Shown: positions 1 to 10,411, counted from the first letter of the stretch. The stretch is 64,000 bases of DNA from Idiomarina aquatica (GCF_003987185.1 NZ_PIPS01000002.1:496001-560000); one strand, 5' to 3'. Notes: a model not told the origin generated them from the sequence alone. Made by a program: numbers and translations.

Positions 1-480
<480 letters not shown>

Positions 481-521
481 TCAATAGTAGTTAATTAAAG
501 TATCAATAAATTGTGCACGCT

Positions 522-1142
522 TCAGGCGGACTGCAATAACTGCTTTGCGGTATCCAGCATACGTTTGCGCGAAAATAAAAAGTGCCGGCGTTTGCCGCCC
601 ACTTGTTGCCACAGTACGGCACTGCGCACACCCGCGAGTAACAACGCCCGAATATGATGCTGATTCGCTTCATTTTTTAAATGTGTCGGATTGCCGTTGA
701 TGCGGATGGGTTGTCCCAGCGGGCTGATGAGCTCGCGATAAATCGACGCCAGACTTTGCAGAATACGATAACGTTCGAAACCAAACTCATGGTACTGGCG
801 GCTGACTTGCTCTAACTGCCGGCCGAGTTCGGCCAAGGCCTTTTTATCGTTCAACAGACGTCGCGAAAGGTGGATCATGCCGACCATATAACGCGTTAAT
901 TCAAGGTCTTTTTGCGTGCCGTTGCCCATTTGCTGCAACAGCGTATTAAAGCCGGGGCGCATGGCTTCCAGCGAACCGTAAACGGCCAGCGTGGATTCCG
1001 GTTCCAGGTTCAGCACACTGTTGATCAGCGTGTCGGTAACGGTATCGTGCAGCACCTGACCGGAACGCGCCAATTGTTGTACCGCGGCCGCACTCAGCGC
1101 CATGCCCGACAGCGCCAGTACCCGTTGTTGCCAATCATTCAT
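522..1142 (-). CDS. hflD: High frequency lysogenization protein HflD homolog
   Basis: A 206-residue, mostly helical protein of the HflD (YcfC) family, close to the usual length of about 210. In E. coli HflD is a peripheral inner-membrane protein that binds phage lambda CII and affects lysogeny; its normal cellular job is not settled. The call rests on the N-terminal pattern ([19 protein letters not shown], residues 10-28) and on the position between mnmA and purB, which is conserved across Gammaproteobacteria. Its ATG overlaps the mnmA stop as ATGA, so translation is probably coupled. Confidence 0.92.
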   Translation of the reverse strand: MNDWQQRVLALSGMALSAAAVQQLARSGQVLHDTVTDTLINSVLNLEPESTLAVYGSLEAMRPGFNTLLQQMGNGTQKDLELTRYMVGMIHLSRRLLNDKKALAELGRQLEQVSRQYHEFGFERYRILQSLASIYRELISPLGQPIRINGNPTHLKNEANQHHIRALLLAGVRSAVLWQQVGGKRRHFLFSRKRMLDTAKQLLQSA

Positions 1143-2281
1143 AGCTTGACCTCAAAGTCGGTCAAACGTTGTTCGATAATACCGCCGCCAAGGCAAACCT
1201 CATCAAGGTAGAAGACCGCCGACTGACCCGGGGTTACCGCCGCTACCGGCTCATCAAAAATCACTTCAACCTGGTCGTCACCCAATGGCGTCACCTGGCA
1301 GGGAATGTCCTGCTGCCGATAACGCGTTTTCACCGCGCAACGTAATGGCTGTTGTAGTGGCTTACGATCAATCCAGTGCAATTGGCCGGCAACCAGTCCT
1401 TTTGAATACAAACGCGGATGATGCTTACCCTGAGCGACGATTAATACGTTTCGCTCAATGTCTTTATCCACCACATACCAAGGATCGTCAGACGCATCGG
1501 CCAAGCCGCCGATGTGCAGCCCTTTACGCTGACCAATGGTGTGGTACATCAGTCCTTCGTGTTGACCAAGCTCTTCGCCATCAACCGATTCAATGGTTCC
1601 TGGCTGCGCCGGCAGGTACTGCTGCAAAAAGTCTTTAAATTTCCGTTCACCGATAAAACAAATCCCGGTAGAGTCTTTTTTACCGGCGGTAACCAAACCC
1701 TGCTGCTCGGCGATCCGGCGAACTTCGGGTTTTTCCAGTTCGCCGACCGGGAACAGGGTCTGAGCGACGTGTTCGTGGCTCAGCGTATAGAGGAAATAAC
1801 TCTGATCTTTGTTGTTATCAACGCCACGCAGTAATTGCCACTGCTTGCCGTCATAGGCACGGCGGACATAGTGGCCGGTCGCAATGTAATCGGCCCCCAG
1901 GGCTTCTGCGGCAAACTCCAGAAACGCTTTAAACTTAATTTCTTTGTTGCACATAATGTCCGGGTTGGGAGTGCGCCCGGCTTTATACTCGTCGAGGAAA
2001 TGTTCGAACACATTGTCCCAGTATTCCGCCGCGAAATTGACCGTGTGCAGCTCAATGCCCAGGGTTTCGCAAACTTTTTCGGCGTCAGCGAGATCCTCTG
2101 CTGCGGCACAGTATTCGTCCGAGTCGTCTTCTTCCCAGTTTTTCATAAACAAGCCTTCAACCTGGAAGCCCTGCTGCAACAGCAAGTAGGCTGATACGGA
2201 CGAATCCACACCGCCGGACATTCCGACGATGACTTTCTTGTTGGCATTGTTAGTTACGGGCTTCGTGGCGACGTCACTCAT
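1139..2281 (-). CDS. mnmA: tRNA-specific 2-thiouridylase MnmA
   Basis: Cytosolic enzyme that adds sulfur to U34 in the anticodon of Lys, Glu and Gln tRNAs, taking the sulfur from the TusA-E relay. 380 residues. The N-terminal ATP-binding PP-loop SGGVDSS spans residues 22-28. The two catalytic cysteines are visible: Cys111 in the [11 protein letters not shown] context and Cys208 in GICFIGER. The C-terminal half contains the family's HTIGQRKGL motif. The gene sits between rluE (upstream, 46-base gap) and hflD (4-base overlap). The E. coli nudJ gene that usually separates rluE and mnmA is absent. Confidence 0.97.
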   Translation of the reverse strand: MSDVATKPVTNNANKKVIVGMSGGVDSSVSAYLLLQQGFQVEGLFMKNWEEDDSDEYCAAAEDLADAEKVCETLGIELHTVNFAAEYWDNVFEHFLDEYKAGRTPNPDIMCNKEIKFKAFLEFAAEALGADYIATGHYVRRAYDGKQWQLLRGVDNNKDQSYFLYTLSHEHVAQTLFPVGELEKPEVRRIAEQQGLVTAGKKDSTGICFIGERKFKDFLQQYLPAQPGTIESVDGEELGQHEGLMYHTIGQRKGLHIGGLADASDDPWYVVDKDIERNVLIVAQGKHHPRLYSKGLVAGQLHWIDRKPLQQPLRCAVKTRYRQQDIPCQVTPLGDDQVEVIFDEPVAAVTPGQSAVFYLDEVCLGGGIIEQRLTDFEVKL

Positions 2282-2327
2282 TCGATCACACTACCTATTC
2301 GGTTACTTAAGCTATTGGGCGCGCATT

Positions 2328-2924
2328 CTACCACACTGGCGGCTCTTCGCGCCATTCTCCGGGGGCTAATCCGGCCAGTTTATAAGGACCGATTTGGGCG
2401 CGAATCAAGCGTAGCGTTGGTAACCCAACGTGTGCCGTCATCCGTCGTACCTGACGGTTTTTGCCTTCGCGGATTTTGATGCAAAGCCAGCTGTCGGGCA
2501 CACTTTTGCGCTCCCGCACCGGTGGATTACGCGGCCATAAGGCGTGTGGTTCGTCCATGACAAAGGCTTCTGCCGGTTTGGTTTTACCGTCGTTGAGTTC
2601 AACGCCTTGTTGCAACTGCCGCAGCTGTTCGGTGGTCGGTTCACCCTCAACCTGCACCCAGTAGGTCTTCCAGACCTTGTATTTCGGATTTGACAAGCGC
2701 GCCTGATAAACGCCGTCATTGGTTAACAGCATCAGCCCTTCGCTGTCTTTATCGAGGCGTCCTGCAGGGTAAACGTCCTTGTGCGGCACCCAGTCTTTTA
2801 GCGTGGCATCTCCGGCTTCGCCGGAAAACTGCGAGAGCACACCGTAGGGCTTGTTAAACAACACCAGCTTCGGGTTTGCCGGGCGTGGACGCGAAGTACG
2901 TTTTGCGTGACGTCGTTGCATCAA
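2328..2924 (-). CDS. rluE: 23S rRNA pseudouridine(2457) synthase RluE
   Basis: 198 residues, RsuA-family pseudouridine synthase without an S4 domain, as expected for RluE, which modifies U2457 of 23S rRNA. The catalytic Asp is Asp58 in the GRLDKDSEG motif. The substrate-binding [20 protein letters not shown] stretch lies near the C terminus. The basic N-terminal tail (about 17 residues) is typical. It is probably the first gene of the rluE-mnmA-hflD-purB run and is divergent from the membrane protein starting at 3001. RluE rather than RsuA is chosen from the overall match and the neighbours. Confidence 0.92.
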   Translation of the reverse strand: MMQRRHAKRTSRPRPANPKLVLFNKPYGVLSQFSGEAGDATLKDWVPHKDVYPAGRLDKDSEGLMLLTNDGVYQARLSNPKYKVWKTYWVQVEGEPTTEQLRQLQQGVELNDGKTKPAEAFVMDEPHALWPRNPPVRERKSVPDSWLCIKIREGKNRQVRRMTAHVGLPTLRLIRAQIGPYKLAGLAPGEWREEPPVW

Positions 2925-2937
2925 GGTTTCCTTTTGA

Positions 2938-2967
2938 TTGTGAACGAGGGGGAAGATCCTCTACTAT
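2938..2967 (+). promoter_or_regulatory. Candidate sigma-70 promoter of the gene at 3001
   Basis: TTGTGA (2938-2943), 18-base spacer, TACTAT (2962-2967), about 30 bases before the ATG at 3001. It lies in the short divergent gap with rluE. It is a reasonable consensus match only, with no further support. Confidence 0.4.
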
Positions 2968-3000
2968 AGGGGGTTCTTGTTTCAAGTACTATGGTAACCC

Positions 3001-3807
3001 ATGCAAACAAATAACGACGAACAACAGCAAATGATCATCGGTGGCAACCTCACTGACGCACTACGCGGTCAGTATGCACTGAACCTTGGCGAAATTTTCC
3101 GCTACACGTTGGCCGCTACACGGAGCCACTGGGTTTCGCTGTTCCTCGGTTTTTTGGCGTTTCTGGGCATTTTATTGGTACTGACCCTGGTGGCCTTTAG
3201 TGTGCTGCCTGAGCAATGGGTCGATCAAGTCGTGCCGCAACAGGCAGGGCAACCGGTTTCCCAGAACGCATTGATGATCTTATCACTGATTGGCTCGGCT
3301 GTGGGCGCGCCGTTCTGGGGTGGGTTGATTTTAATGGGTATCCGTCACAGCGTGGATATTCCGACCAAAGCCGCCGACATCTTTGACGGCTTTTCGCGCG
3401 CAGGCCCGCTGATTGCAACGTTACTGGCCACCAGTATCATCACTCAACTCGGTTTAATCCTGACCGGCCAGTTGCACTGGGGGCTAAGTGTCCTTGCGCA
3501 GATTTATTTTAGCGTGGTATTTGCTTACGCGTTACCGCTGGTGGTGGAACGCGGCATCACGCCATTGAATGCCATTTATTATTCGCTACGAATTGTGCAT
3601 TACAAATTACCACAGTTCATTTTGTTGCTATTTGTGGTCACCGGGCTGGTAATACTCAGTTCGTTTATGTTCTTTCTGCCGTTGATTTTTGTGGTGCCAC
3701 TGATCTTCAACCTGGTTGGTGTCGTTTACAAAGAAACCGTTGGGGTTACCATCAAGCTCGACAAGCCTCAACCGCAGGGTGACGACGATTCGCCGTGGAC
3801 CGCCTGA
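3001..3807 (+). CDS. Polytopic inner-membrane protein, function unknown
   Basis: 268 residues with about six hydrophobic segments, the clearest near residues 44-68, 93-110, 136-155, 158-180 and 205-240. The soluble N terminus is polar and Gln-rich. The overall shape resembles YciC/UPF0259-like membrane proteins, but I cannot place it in a named family with confidence. There are no catalytic motifs. It is transcribed divergently from rluE and lies 14 bases before the preferred start of the Bax-like glucosaminidase gene, so the two are probably co-transcribed. An internal ATG at 3031 is possible but has no better ribosome site. Confidence 0.8.
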   Translation: MQTNNDEQQQMIIGGNLTDALRGQYALNLGEIFRYTLAATRSHWVSLFLGFLAFLGILLVLTLVAFSVLPEQWVDQVVPQQAGQPVSQNALMILSLIGSAVGAPFWGGLILMGIRHSVDIPTKAADIFDGFSRAGPLIATLLATSIITQLGLILTGQLHWGLSVLAQIYFSVVFAYALPLVVERGITPLNAIYYSLRIVHYKLPQFILLLFVVTGLVILSSFMFFLPLIFVVPLIFNLVGVVYKETVGVTIKLDKPQPQGDDDSPWTA

Positions 3808-3821
3808 TTATGAGGAATAAC

Positions 3822-4670
3822 ATGCGTTTTCTTTTTATCGTATTTTTTGTTGTTGTCAGTTTACTGGCGTTGCTGCTGCCGTTCACCGTGACTTTCGAGC
3901 CTGCGGAAACAGAATACAGTGAAACCACCGGGCTGCCGCCGGTGCCCAAAATTGGCGTTTACGATGCGTTACCGGACTTTTCTCAGTTTACCGATGTGAA
4001 CGAGAAGAAACTCGAGTTTTTCAGCTATTTGTTACCGCTGATCGAAGCCGAGAACCTGCGTATTTTGCACTCGCGGTCCAAGTTGCTGGAAATTGAGGAG
4101 AATTTTAAAGCCAATATGCTCAACGATGCCGATCGCCGGCAACTGGCACAGTTAATGGATTATTACGAAGTGGACCCCAGTTTAAGCAACGAACAGGTGT
4201 TTGCCGTGCTCAAGCGTAGAGTCGATGTGGTGCCTGAGATGATGGTGCTGATGCAGGCGGCCAATGAATCGGCCTGGGGCACGTCACGGTTTGCCCGCCG
4301 CGGTTTGAACCTGTTTGGTCAGTGGTGTTACCGCGAAGGCTGCGGCATAGTTCCTAACCAGCGGCCGGAAGGACAGGTGTATGAAGTGGCTAAATTCGAC
4401 TCGGTCAACCAGTCGGTTCGCAGCTACATGCGCAACATTAACACCCATCCACCGTACATGGATTTGCGCTTGCTGCGCGAGCGTAAGCGCGCCCGTGATG
4501 AAGAATTGCGCGCCATCGAATTGGTTGAGGGGCTGGGTAGCTACTCAGAGCGGGGCGATGAGTACATTGAAGAACTACAATCAATGATTCGCGTCAATCG
4601 CCCGTTGGTTATGGAAGTAAAACAACAGATGGCGGCGCAATTAGGCGATAAGCCGCAGACGGCAAATTAA
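3822..4670 (+). CDS. bax: Bax-like protein, peptidoglycan glucosaminidase domain
   Basis: 282 residues. An N-terminal membrane anchor ([20 protein letters not shown], residues 1-20) is followed by a periplasmic domain of the glucosaminidase (FlgJ/GH73-like) family. The likely catalytic Glu lies in [17 protein letters not shown], followed by the typical NLFGQWCY and [12 protein letters not shown] segments. Such enzymes cut the glycan strands of murein; the cellular role of Bax is poorly known. The ATG at 3822 is chosen because AGGA (3813-3816) precedes it at good distance; a GTG at 3795 and ATG at 3810 are in frame but have no such site. The stop TAA interlocks with the convergent ttcA stop. 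Confidence 0.88.
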   Translation: MRFLFIVFFVVVSLLALLLPFTVTFEPAETEYSETTGLPPVPKIGVYDALPDFSQFTDVNEKKLEFFSYLLPLIEAENLRILHSRSKLLEIEENFKANMLNDADRRQLAQLMDYYEVDPSLSNEQVFAVLKRRVDVVPEMMVLMQAANESAWGTSRFARRGLNLFGQWCYREGCGIVPNQRPEGQVYEVAKFDSVNQSVRSYMRNINTHPPYMDLRLLRERKRARDEELRAIELVEGLGSYSERGDEYIEELQSMIRVNRPLVMEVKQQMAAQLGDKPQTAN

Positions 4671-5581
4671 GCAATCTGCGTTATTTTAATCGCGTTAGCA
4701 GGGTCGCTCAGCGGCCCTTTTTGTTGCGTCTGCTCATGACTCAGCGGCGGCACATCAAAGGCCCAGTCACCGTTTTCGTCGGCTTCACCCGTGGCGGTAA
4801 CAGCTCGGAAATCGAACAAATTAGCGTCAACTAAGTGCGATGGCGTGACGTTCTGCATGGCCGTGAATAGGCTCTCGATGCGTCCCGGAAAACGCTTGTC
4901 CCACTCGCTCAGCATTGCCTTAATCTGCTTACGCTGGAGGTTCTCCTGCGAGCCACACAGATTACAAGGGATGATCGGAAACGCCATCGCCTCGGCATAA
5001 CGGGCAATATCCTTTTCGCGGCAAAACGCCAATGGTCGGATAACCACGTGCTCACCATTGTCGCTGACGAGTTTGGGCGGCATCGACTTCAGTTTGCCAC
5101 CATGGAACATGTTCAAAAACAAAGTTTCGATCATGTCATCGCGGTGGTGGCCCAGTGCAATTTTGGTAGCCCCCAGACGTTTCGCGGTTTTGTACAAAAT
5201 ACCGCGGCGCAGGCGTGAACACAGTGAACAGGTGGTTTTGCCTTCAGGAATTTTGTCTTTGACGATACTGTAGGTGTCTTCTTCGACGATTTCGTAATCA
5301 ACGCCAAGCTGCTGTAGGTACTCCGGCAACACGTGCTCAGGGAAACCCGGCTGCTTCTGATCCAGGTTAACGGCAACCAACTCGAACCGAATCGGCGCTA
5401 CACGTTGCAAATAGAGCAGGGTATCCAACAGCGTGTAGCTGTCCTTGCCGCCTGACAAACACACCATCACCTTGTCATTGGCTTCGATCATGCCAAATTG
5501 CTCGATGGCCTTACCGGTCTCGCGACGGATGCGCTTTTGCAATTTATTGAAACCGTACTTACTATCCGCTGTTACTGCCAC
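4667..5581 (-). CDS. ttcA: tRNA 2-thiocytidine(32) synthetase TtcA
   Basis: 304 residues, cytosolic iron-sulfur enzyme that thiolates C32 of certain tRNAs with ATP. PP-loop SGGKDS is at residues 43-48. The cluster-binding cysteines are present as CSLC (Cys118, Cys121) and CNLC (Cys206, Cys209). Translation starts at GTG 5581, preceded by AGGTG. It follows uspE on the same strand with a 57-base gap, a neighbourhood shared with many Gammaproteobacteria. Its TAA overlaps the bax TAA on the other strand (shared TTAA at 4667-4670). Confidence 0.96.
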   Translation of the reverse strand: MAVTADSKYGFNKLQKRIRRETGKAIEQFGMIEANDKVMVCLSGGKDSYTLLDTLLYLQRVAPIRFELVAVNLDQKQPGFPEHVLPEYLQQLGVDYEIVEEDTYSIVKDKIPEGKTTCSLCSRLRRGILYKTAKRLGATKIALGHHRDDMIETLFLNMFHGGKLKSMPPKLVSDNGEHVVIRPLAFCREKDIARYAEAMAFPIIPCNLCGSQENLQRKQIKAMLSEWDKRFPGRIESLFTAMQNVTPSHLVDANLFDFRAVTATGEADENGDWAFDVPPLSHEQTQQKGPLSDPANAIKITQIA

Positions 5582-5638
5582 AATGACACCTATTTAACTG
5601 ACTGCTTGCAAGCGCGCGATTATACCTGACTGTCGTCA

Positions 5639-6565
5639 TTACGCCAATGGACTGACAAAATCCTCAGGCTTAACGGCCAGCACATCACAGTTGAGCTGCT
5701 CCAGCACGTGTTCGGCGGTATTGCCCAGCAACGCGGCGGTGATGCCGGTGCGGCCGATGGTGCCCATGACCACCAGTTCGGCATCCAGCTTTTCAGAAAA
5801 TTCAGGGATCACTTGCTCCGGCAAACCCTGGGCAACGTGTTGCTGTGGTTCAGGAATGTTGAAGCGACGGCCAAGCTCTCGCATCTTGTTCTGATGATGA
5901 GTCTGTAGCTCTTCGGTGTATTGGGTGACGTCAAATTCGGGAATTTCCACGGCCACATTGACCGGTGCGCCGGGATACGCATTGACCAGGTGAACACTGG
6001 CGTTGAGGATGTGGCTCATCGCTTCGGCATGTTCAACGATGCGGGTGTTCAGTGATTCATGGTGCGCTTCTTCGGAACCGCTGTGGACGGCGGCGATGAT
6101 CTGTCCGTGTTGCGGCCAGGCATGTTCTTTCACCATCAGTACGGCGCAGGGCGCTTTGCGCAGCAAATGCCAGTCGGTCGGTGTAAACAACAGGTTTTGC
6201 AGGCTCGACGTTACGTGCGACGCTTTGATGATGAGATCGTGCTGCTCTTTGAGCGCGGTTTCAATAATCGCCTCGAACGGACGGTTGTGCCAAACCACCT
6301 GGATGTCCAGACGCACTTCGGTGGTATCGTAATGAGTCAAGAGGTCGGTCAGCCAGGCTTTGCGGTCAGCGATCAGATTCGCACGCATGGTGTCGCGTTC
6401 CTCGCGCGACAACATGGTCGTCATTTCGTAGGAAAAGTCATAAATCGAGAGGAACAGAGTTAATCGGGCATCACTGAGCTTAGCCATGTGCATCGCACGA
6501 TTTATGGCTTTGTGTTGCTCATCGGCCGGATCGACAACAACCAGTATGTGACGAAACGCGTCCAT
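5639..6565 (-). CDS. uspE: Universal stress protein UspE (tandem Usp domains)
   Basis: 308 residues made of two universal stress domains, about 1-150 and 160-305. Hallmarks of UspE are visible: the IYDFSYEMTTMLS stretch, VVWHNRPFEAI, FTPTDWHLLRKAP, and the C-terminal GTIGRTGITAALLGNTAEHVL, which corresponds to the ATP-binding G-rich loop of Usp domains. A cytosolic stress protein affecting motility and oxidative stress survival in E. coli. In related bacteria fnr lies directly upstream; here the next gene upstream is the SafE-like gene after only 75 bases. Confidence 0.95.
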   Translation of the reverse strand: MDAFRHILVVVDPADEQHKAINRAMHMAKLSDARLTLFLSIYDFSYEMTTMLSREERDTMRANLIADRKAWLTDLLTHYDTTEVRLDIQVVWHNRPFEAIIETALKEQHDLIIKASHVTSSLQNLLFTPTDWHLLRKAPCAVLMVKEHAWPQHGQIIAAVHSGSEEAHHESLNTRIVEHAEAMSHILNASVHLVNAYPGAPVNVAVEIPEFDVTQYTEELQTHHQNKMRELGRRFNIPEPQQHVAQGLPEQVIPEFSEKLDAELVVMGTIGRTGITAALLGNTAEHVLEQLNCDVLAVKPEDFVSPLA

Positions 6566-6640
6566 TTTTCACCACCTTAATCATGTAAAGAATCTACCAT
6601 TAAGGTTAGCGCAGATAAAACGAAGTACCTAGTCTGTCGA

Positions 6641-7288
6641 TCAAAAATGCGGACGGATCAGCGTCAGTGCGGTCCACAGCGCGTAAATCATCAGTAACAC
6701 ACCGATGGCCAGGCGGAAGCCTTGTGCCTGTAAGATACTGCGCATGGCCTGACTGAAGTAACCGGCGCCAACCATCGCCGGAAACGTACCGATCGCAAAC
6801 GCCGCCATTAACAGGCCTCCTTGCAGCGCGTCACCGCTGACCGCAGCGTAGCTCAGTGCACTGTACACCAGCCCACAGGGTAACCAGCCCCAAACCGCGC
6901 CGGCCAGAAACACCGTCAGTCGGCCACCGGTTTGCGCCGGAGCAAGACCTTTGACACGATTCCATAGTGGCTTGGCCGCCTGCTCAAGTTTATTCAGGAT
7001 TGGCCACCAGCCGGTAAAGTACAACCCCAGTGCCAGTAAAAACAGCACCGCTAGCCAGCGCAGGACCTTAGTGGTGTGAGGGGAGTCGGGCGCGATCAAA
7101 GCAACCGCGCCACCAACAATAGCGCCGAGCAGCACATAGGAGGCCATGCGGCCAATATTGTACAGCACAATATTGGACCAGCGTGTCTGTACACCAATGG
7201 CGCTGGCAATGCCGCCGCACATGGCTAAGCAATGTCCGGCACCGGCCAGTCCCATAATAAATGCGGTAACAATATCAACGTTGTTCAC
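6641..7288 (-). CDS. Sulfite exporter TauE/SafE-family membrane protein of the cco locus
   Basis: 215 residues with about six membrane segments. The N terminus carries the characteristic GAGHCLAMCGGI motif (residues 15-26), with His and two Cys that suggest metal (copper) handling. Homologs regularly sit beside ccoS and are thought to help cbb3 oxidase or copper maturation; this is from context, not shown. I prefer the GTG start at 7288, which makes the N terminus the usual family length and overlaps the end of ccoS by 14 bases; longer in-frame starts would add atypical residues over ccoS. Confidence 0.85.
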   Translation of the reverse strand: MNNVDIVTAFIMGLAGAGHCLAMCGGIASAIGVQTRWSNIVLYNIGRMASYVLLGAIVGGAVALIAPDSPHTTKVLRWLAVLFLLALGLYFTGWWPILNKLEQAAKPLWNRVKGLAPAQTGGRLTVFLAGAVWGWLPCGLVYSALSYAAVSGDALQGGLLMAAFAIGTFPAMVGAGYFSQAMRSILQAQGFRLAIGVLLMIYALWTALTLIRPHF

Positions 7289-7451
7289 GGTCGTTCCGGT
7301 TTTCCTGCTCTTCGTCGTCATCGAGCAGAATGCGTGAACCTTCACGCTCGATGTCTTCGAACTGATTAGAGCGTACCGCCCAGAAAAACACGATAACAGC
7401 GATCACGACAAAAATAATGGCGACGGGAATCAACGCATAGATAACACTCAT
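7275..7451 (-). CDS. ccoS: cbb3 oxidase maturation protein CcoS
   Basis: 58 residues: one membrane helix (about residues 4-24) followed by the conserved short motif FFWAVRSNQFEDIEREGSRIL and an acidic tail. CcoS is needed for insertion of heme and copper into the CcoN subunit. ATG at 7451 overlaps the ccoI stop as ATGA, so the two are translationally coupled. The 3' end overlaps the likely start of the SafE-like gene. Confidence 0.93.
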   Translation of the reverse strand: MSVIYALIPVAIIFVVIAVIVFFWAVRSNQFEDIEREGSRILLDDDEEQENRNDREQR

Positions 7452-9853
7452 TCGCGGTATAACCTCAACGAGTTTGCAATAACCAACAGGGAACTTAATG
7501 ACATTCCCAACGCGGCCACCCAGGGCGCAATAATGCCCAGTGCTGCAACGGGCAGAATGGACACATTATAGGCCACCGCCCAGGTAAAGTTCTGGCGCAT
7601 GATAACACGAGACTTGCGGGCACTTCGAATCACCTCTTCGACGCTGTTCAGTTGATCCGACAAAATCACCACATCAGCGGCGGTTTTGGCCAGATCCGAG
7701 GCGTTGGCAAAGGTCATGGAAAGGTGAGCCTGAGCCAACACCGGACCGTCATTAAGCCCATCACCGATCATCCATACGGTGTTGCCGCTTTGTTGCAATG
7801 ATTTGATCAAATCCAGTTTTTGCTGCGGTTTGTACTCGCCGTAATACTCGGTCATGTTCAGTTGACTGGCGGTGGCCGCAACCCGGCCGTTATCATCGCC
7901 ACTGACCAGCAGGGTACGAATGCCCTGACGCTGCAGAGTGTCGAGGGTCTGTTTGGCATCATCGCGCAGATTATCCTCAATGGTAAACTGTGCCAACAAC
8001 TGCTGCTTACTGGCCAGAACCACATTAAAACGCGTCTCGGCGGCCGCCTGCGGGTGCCATTCGGCGATAAACCCGGGGCTGCCCAAGCGATAGTGTTCGC
8101 CTTGTTCGGTAACGACTTCGAGCCCGGAGCCAGCCACCATTCGTACCTGTTCTTTAAACGGACGCGGTATTGCCGATAATTGCTTCAGCGGTAACGCCAG
8201 AGGGTGCTCGGAATAGACTTCCATGCCGGCCACCAGCTGGTTGATCTGCTCTGGCTCAATAAAGTCTCTGCGCTCGGTAATACTGAACTTACCTTCGGTC
8301 AGCGTACCGGTTTTATCAAAGCAAATGACATCCAGTTGCTTCACCGATTCCAGTACTTGCGAGCCTTTTACCAAAATGCCTTTGCGGTTAAGCCGGTGAA
8401 TGGTGCCGGTGATCGCCGTTGGTGCCGCCAGCGACAGCGCACAGGGGCAGGTCGCCACCAATACGGCCAGGGTAACCCATAATGCGTGTTCAGGTTCAAT
8501 CCACCACCACACCAAAAAGGTGAGGGTGGCAATAACCAGAATGCTGCTGACAAAATAACTGGCCACTTTATCGATGACCTGCTGCACTTTGGGTTTTTCT
8601 GCCAGCGCTGAGTCCTGCATCGCAACGATACCGGCCAGTACCGTCTGTTGGGCAGCGGCGGTAACGCGGATGCGAATCGCGGACTGCTGGTTGATGCTAC
8701 CGGCGACCACAGTCTGGCCTTTGATTTTGCGATTCGGTACGCTTTCACCACTGAGCAGACTCTCATCCAGCCAGGCTTCATCCGACAACAACTGACCGTC
8801 GGCGGCCAGTGTATCGCCCGGATTAACCACAATCACATCACCAACATGCAACTGCTTTACCGCTACCGACTCAAGGCCGTCGCTGGTTTCGCGTTGGGCC
8901 AGTTGCGGCATTAGTGTTAAGCGATTGGTGGCGAACCGCAGCGCCTTTTCTTTTGCTAACAGCTCCAGATACCGTCCCGACAATAGGAAAAAGGTAAACA
9001 TCGAGATCGATTCAAAATACACCTCGCCACTGCCTTGTGTGACGGCGTAGACGCTGGCCGCGTATGCGCCGAGCAAGGCAATACTGACCGGCACATCCAT
9101 ATTCAGCGTTTTTGCCTGCAACGCTCGCAACGCACCGATGTAAAAGGGCTGCGCACTGTACAGAATTACCGGAGTGGCAAAAATCAGGCTCACCGACCAA
9201 ATGTACTGACGTGTGGTGTCATCCAGATCGCTGACGACCCCGAAGTAGAGCGCGAATGCCAGCATCATGACCTGCATGGTCGCCAATCCCGCTAACCCCA
9301 GCCGGCGAATAAAGCCTTTACGCTGCCGACTGAATTGCTGTTCCTGCTGGTTAGGCTGAAACGGACGGGCCTGATAGCCAATCGCGGCTAACCGCTTGAT
9401 CATGTCACTGATGCCGACCTGACGAGGATCCCAGGTTACCTGCAGACGTTGGCTGGACAAATTAACGATGGCTTTAGTCACGCCGGGCGTGGCCTGTAGC
9501 TCGCGTTCAATAAGCCAGGCACAGGCCGAGCAGGTGATGTTCGAAATGGTCAAAGCCGCCTGTTGCAGATCGCCTTCCAGCTCGCGGACAAACTCTTTTT
9601 GCACATCCGGATGGTCATAAACCTCCAGATTTTTGAGTTCATCGGGCAAGATTGGCGTTTGCTGTGGCTTATCCAAATCACGGTGTTTGTAATACGCACT
9701 TAGGCCGTGCTCAATGATGGTTTCCGCAACCGCCTGACAACCGGCACAACATACCGGTTGAGGGGGTCCATCGAAGGTTACCGTTAAATCAACGCCCTTA
9801 GGAATGGGCTGCAGACAATGAAAACAGGGCTTGGGATCGTTTTTTTCGGTCAT
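7448..9853 (-). CDS. ccoI: Copper-exporting P-type ATPase CcoI (FixI)
   Basis: 801 residues, inner-membrane P1B ATPase that delivers copper for the CcoN heme-copper centre. Order of parts: N-terminal cysteine cluster (Cys10, Cys13, Cys35, Cys36, Cys39), a heavy-metal-binding domain with CSAC at 108-111, six to eight membrane helices, an actuator segment with LSGES (367-371), the metal-transport motif CPC (469-471), the phosphorylated Asp513 in DKTGT, and GDGLND in the hinge. Spacing to ccoH is 3 bases and to ccoS minus 4, so ccoHIS form one unit. Length and motifs are complete. Confidence 0.96.
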   Translation of the reverse strand: MTEKNDPKPCFHCLQPIPKGVDLTVTFDGPPQPVCCAGCQAVAETIIEHGLSAYYKHRDLDKPQQTPILPDELKNLEVYDHPDVQKEFVRELEGDLQQAALTISNITCSACAWLIERELQATPGVTKAIVNLSSQRLQVTWDPRQVGISDMIKRLAAIGYQARPFQPNQQEQQFSRQRKGFIRRLGLAGLATMQVMMLAFALYFGVVSDLDDTTRQYIWSVSLIFATPVILYSAQPFYIGALRALQAKTLNMDVPVSIALLGAYAASVYAVTQGSGEVYFESISMFTFFLLSGRYLELLAKEKALRFATNRLTLMPQLAQRETSDGLESVAVKQLHVGDVIVVNPGDTLAADGQLLSDEAWLDESLLSGESVPNRKIKGQTVVAGSINQQSAIRIRVTAAAQQTVLAGIVAMQDSALAEKPKVQQVIDKVASYFVSSILVIATLTFLVWWWIEPEHALWVTLAVLVATCPCALSLAAPTAITGTIHRLNRKGILVKGSQVLESVKQLDVICFDKTGTLTEGKFSITERRDFIEPEQINQLVAGMEVYSEHPLALPLKQLSAIPRPFKEQVRMVAGSGLEVVTEQGEHYRLGSPGFIAEWHPQAAAETRFNVVLASKQQLLAQFTIEDNLRDDAKQTLDTLQRQGIRTLLVSGDDNGRVAATASQLNMTEYYGEYKPQQKLDLIKSLQQSGNTVWMIGDGLNDGPVLAQAHLSMTFANASDLAKTAADVVILSDQLNSVEEVIRSARKSRVIMRQNFTWAVAYNVSILPVAALGIIAPWVAALGMSLSSLLVIANSLRLYRE

Positions 9854-9856
9854 TGC

Positions 9857-10354
9857 TTAAACGCCGTACAACAAAGGCTCAATCAGGGTCCACTGGGCGG
9901 CTGGCAAGGTGTATTTTTGACTCACCTTCCAGTGCCGGTCAAAGGGTTCCACAGTAACGGTCCAACGACCATCAATGGCTTCAGGAATGTCAGCGCGGTA
10001 GACGCCGTCAGCCGCGACAGTGACGCGACGAGAAAAATCTTTTTCGGCATTGGTTGCGTGCACAAACTTGACGTTGAGGGCACTAAGCTGCTCGGGCGCA
10101 CCGGACTTGTAGCGCAGTGCAAATTCACCGTTGTTGGCGGTAAATTCAAAACTGATGTTCAGTTCCTGAGCCTTTTCAACGTGCTCAATAACCGCATTGA
10201 TGGTCTTTCCGCGTTTGTAGTAATCGTCTACAACCATCGAAAAATTACCCTGGGTTACGGCCAGATAAATGATGATCGCACAGACAATCATCACCAGCAC
10301 CGGAACTGAAATGAGGAACCAAGGCCAGAACTGCTTATACCAAGGCTTCACCAT
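9857..10354 (-). CDS. ccoH: cbb3 oxidase assembly protein CcoH (FixH)
   Basis: 165 residues: one N-terminal membrane helix (about residues 10-33, after WYKQFWPW) and a periplasmic FixH domain. The FSMVVDDYYKRGKTIN segment just after the helix is typical of the family. It is a membrane partner of CcoI and CcoN in oxidase assembly. It is the first gene after the ccoNOQP terminator; ccoG, which normally separates ccoP and ccoH, is absent. Confidence 0.92.
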   Translation of the reverse strand: MVKPWYKQFWPWFLISVPVLVMIVCAIIIYLAVTQGNFSMVVDDYYKRGKTINAVIEHVEKAQELNISFEFTANNGEFALRYKSGAPEQLSALNVKFVHATNAEKDFSRRVTVAADGVYRADIPEAIDGRWTVTVEPFDRHWKVSQKYTLPAAQWTLIEPLLYGV

Positions 10355-10371
10355 AATCTATTACCTCATAC

Positions 10372-10397
10372 AAAAAACCCCGCCGTGGCGGGGTTTT
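10372..10397 (-). terminator. Rho-independent terminator after ccoP
   Basis: Perfect stem AAAACCCCGCC / GGCGGGGTTTT with a tight loop; read on the minus strand it ends in six T. It lies 15 bases after the ccoP stop and before ccoH, so ccoHIS are expressed by read-through or from another promoter. Confidence 0.85.
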
Positions 10398-10411
10398 ACT
10401 AAGAAAGTCGC

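Noticed and set aside
1835-2194. Plus-strand frames inside mnmA
   Set aside because: Shadow of mnmA; low-complexity residue pattern with no family features.
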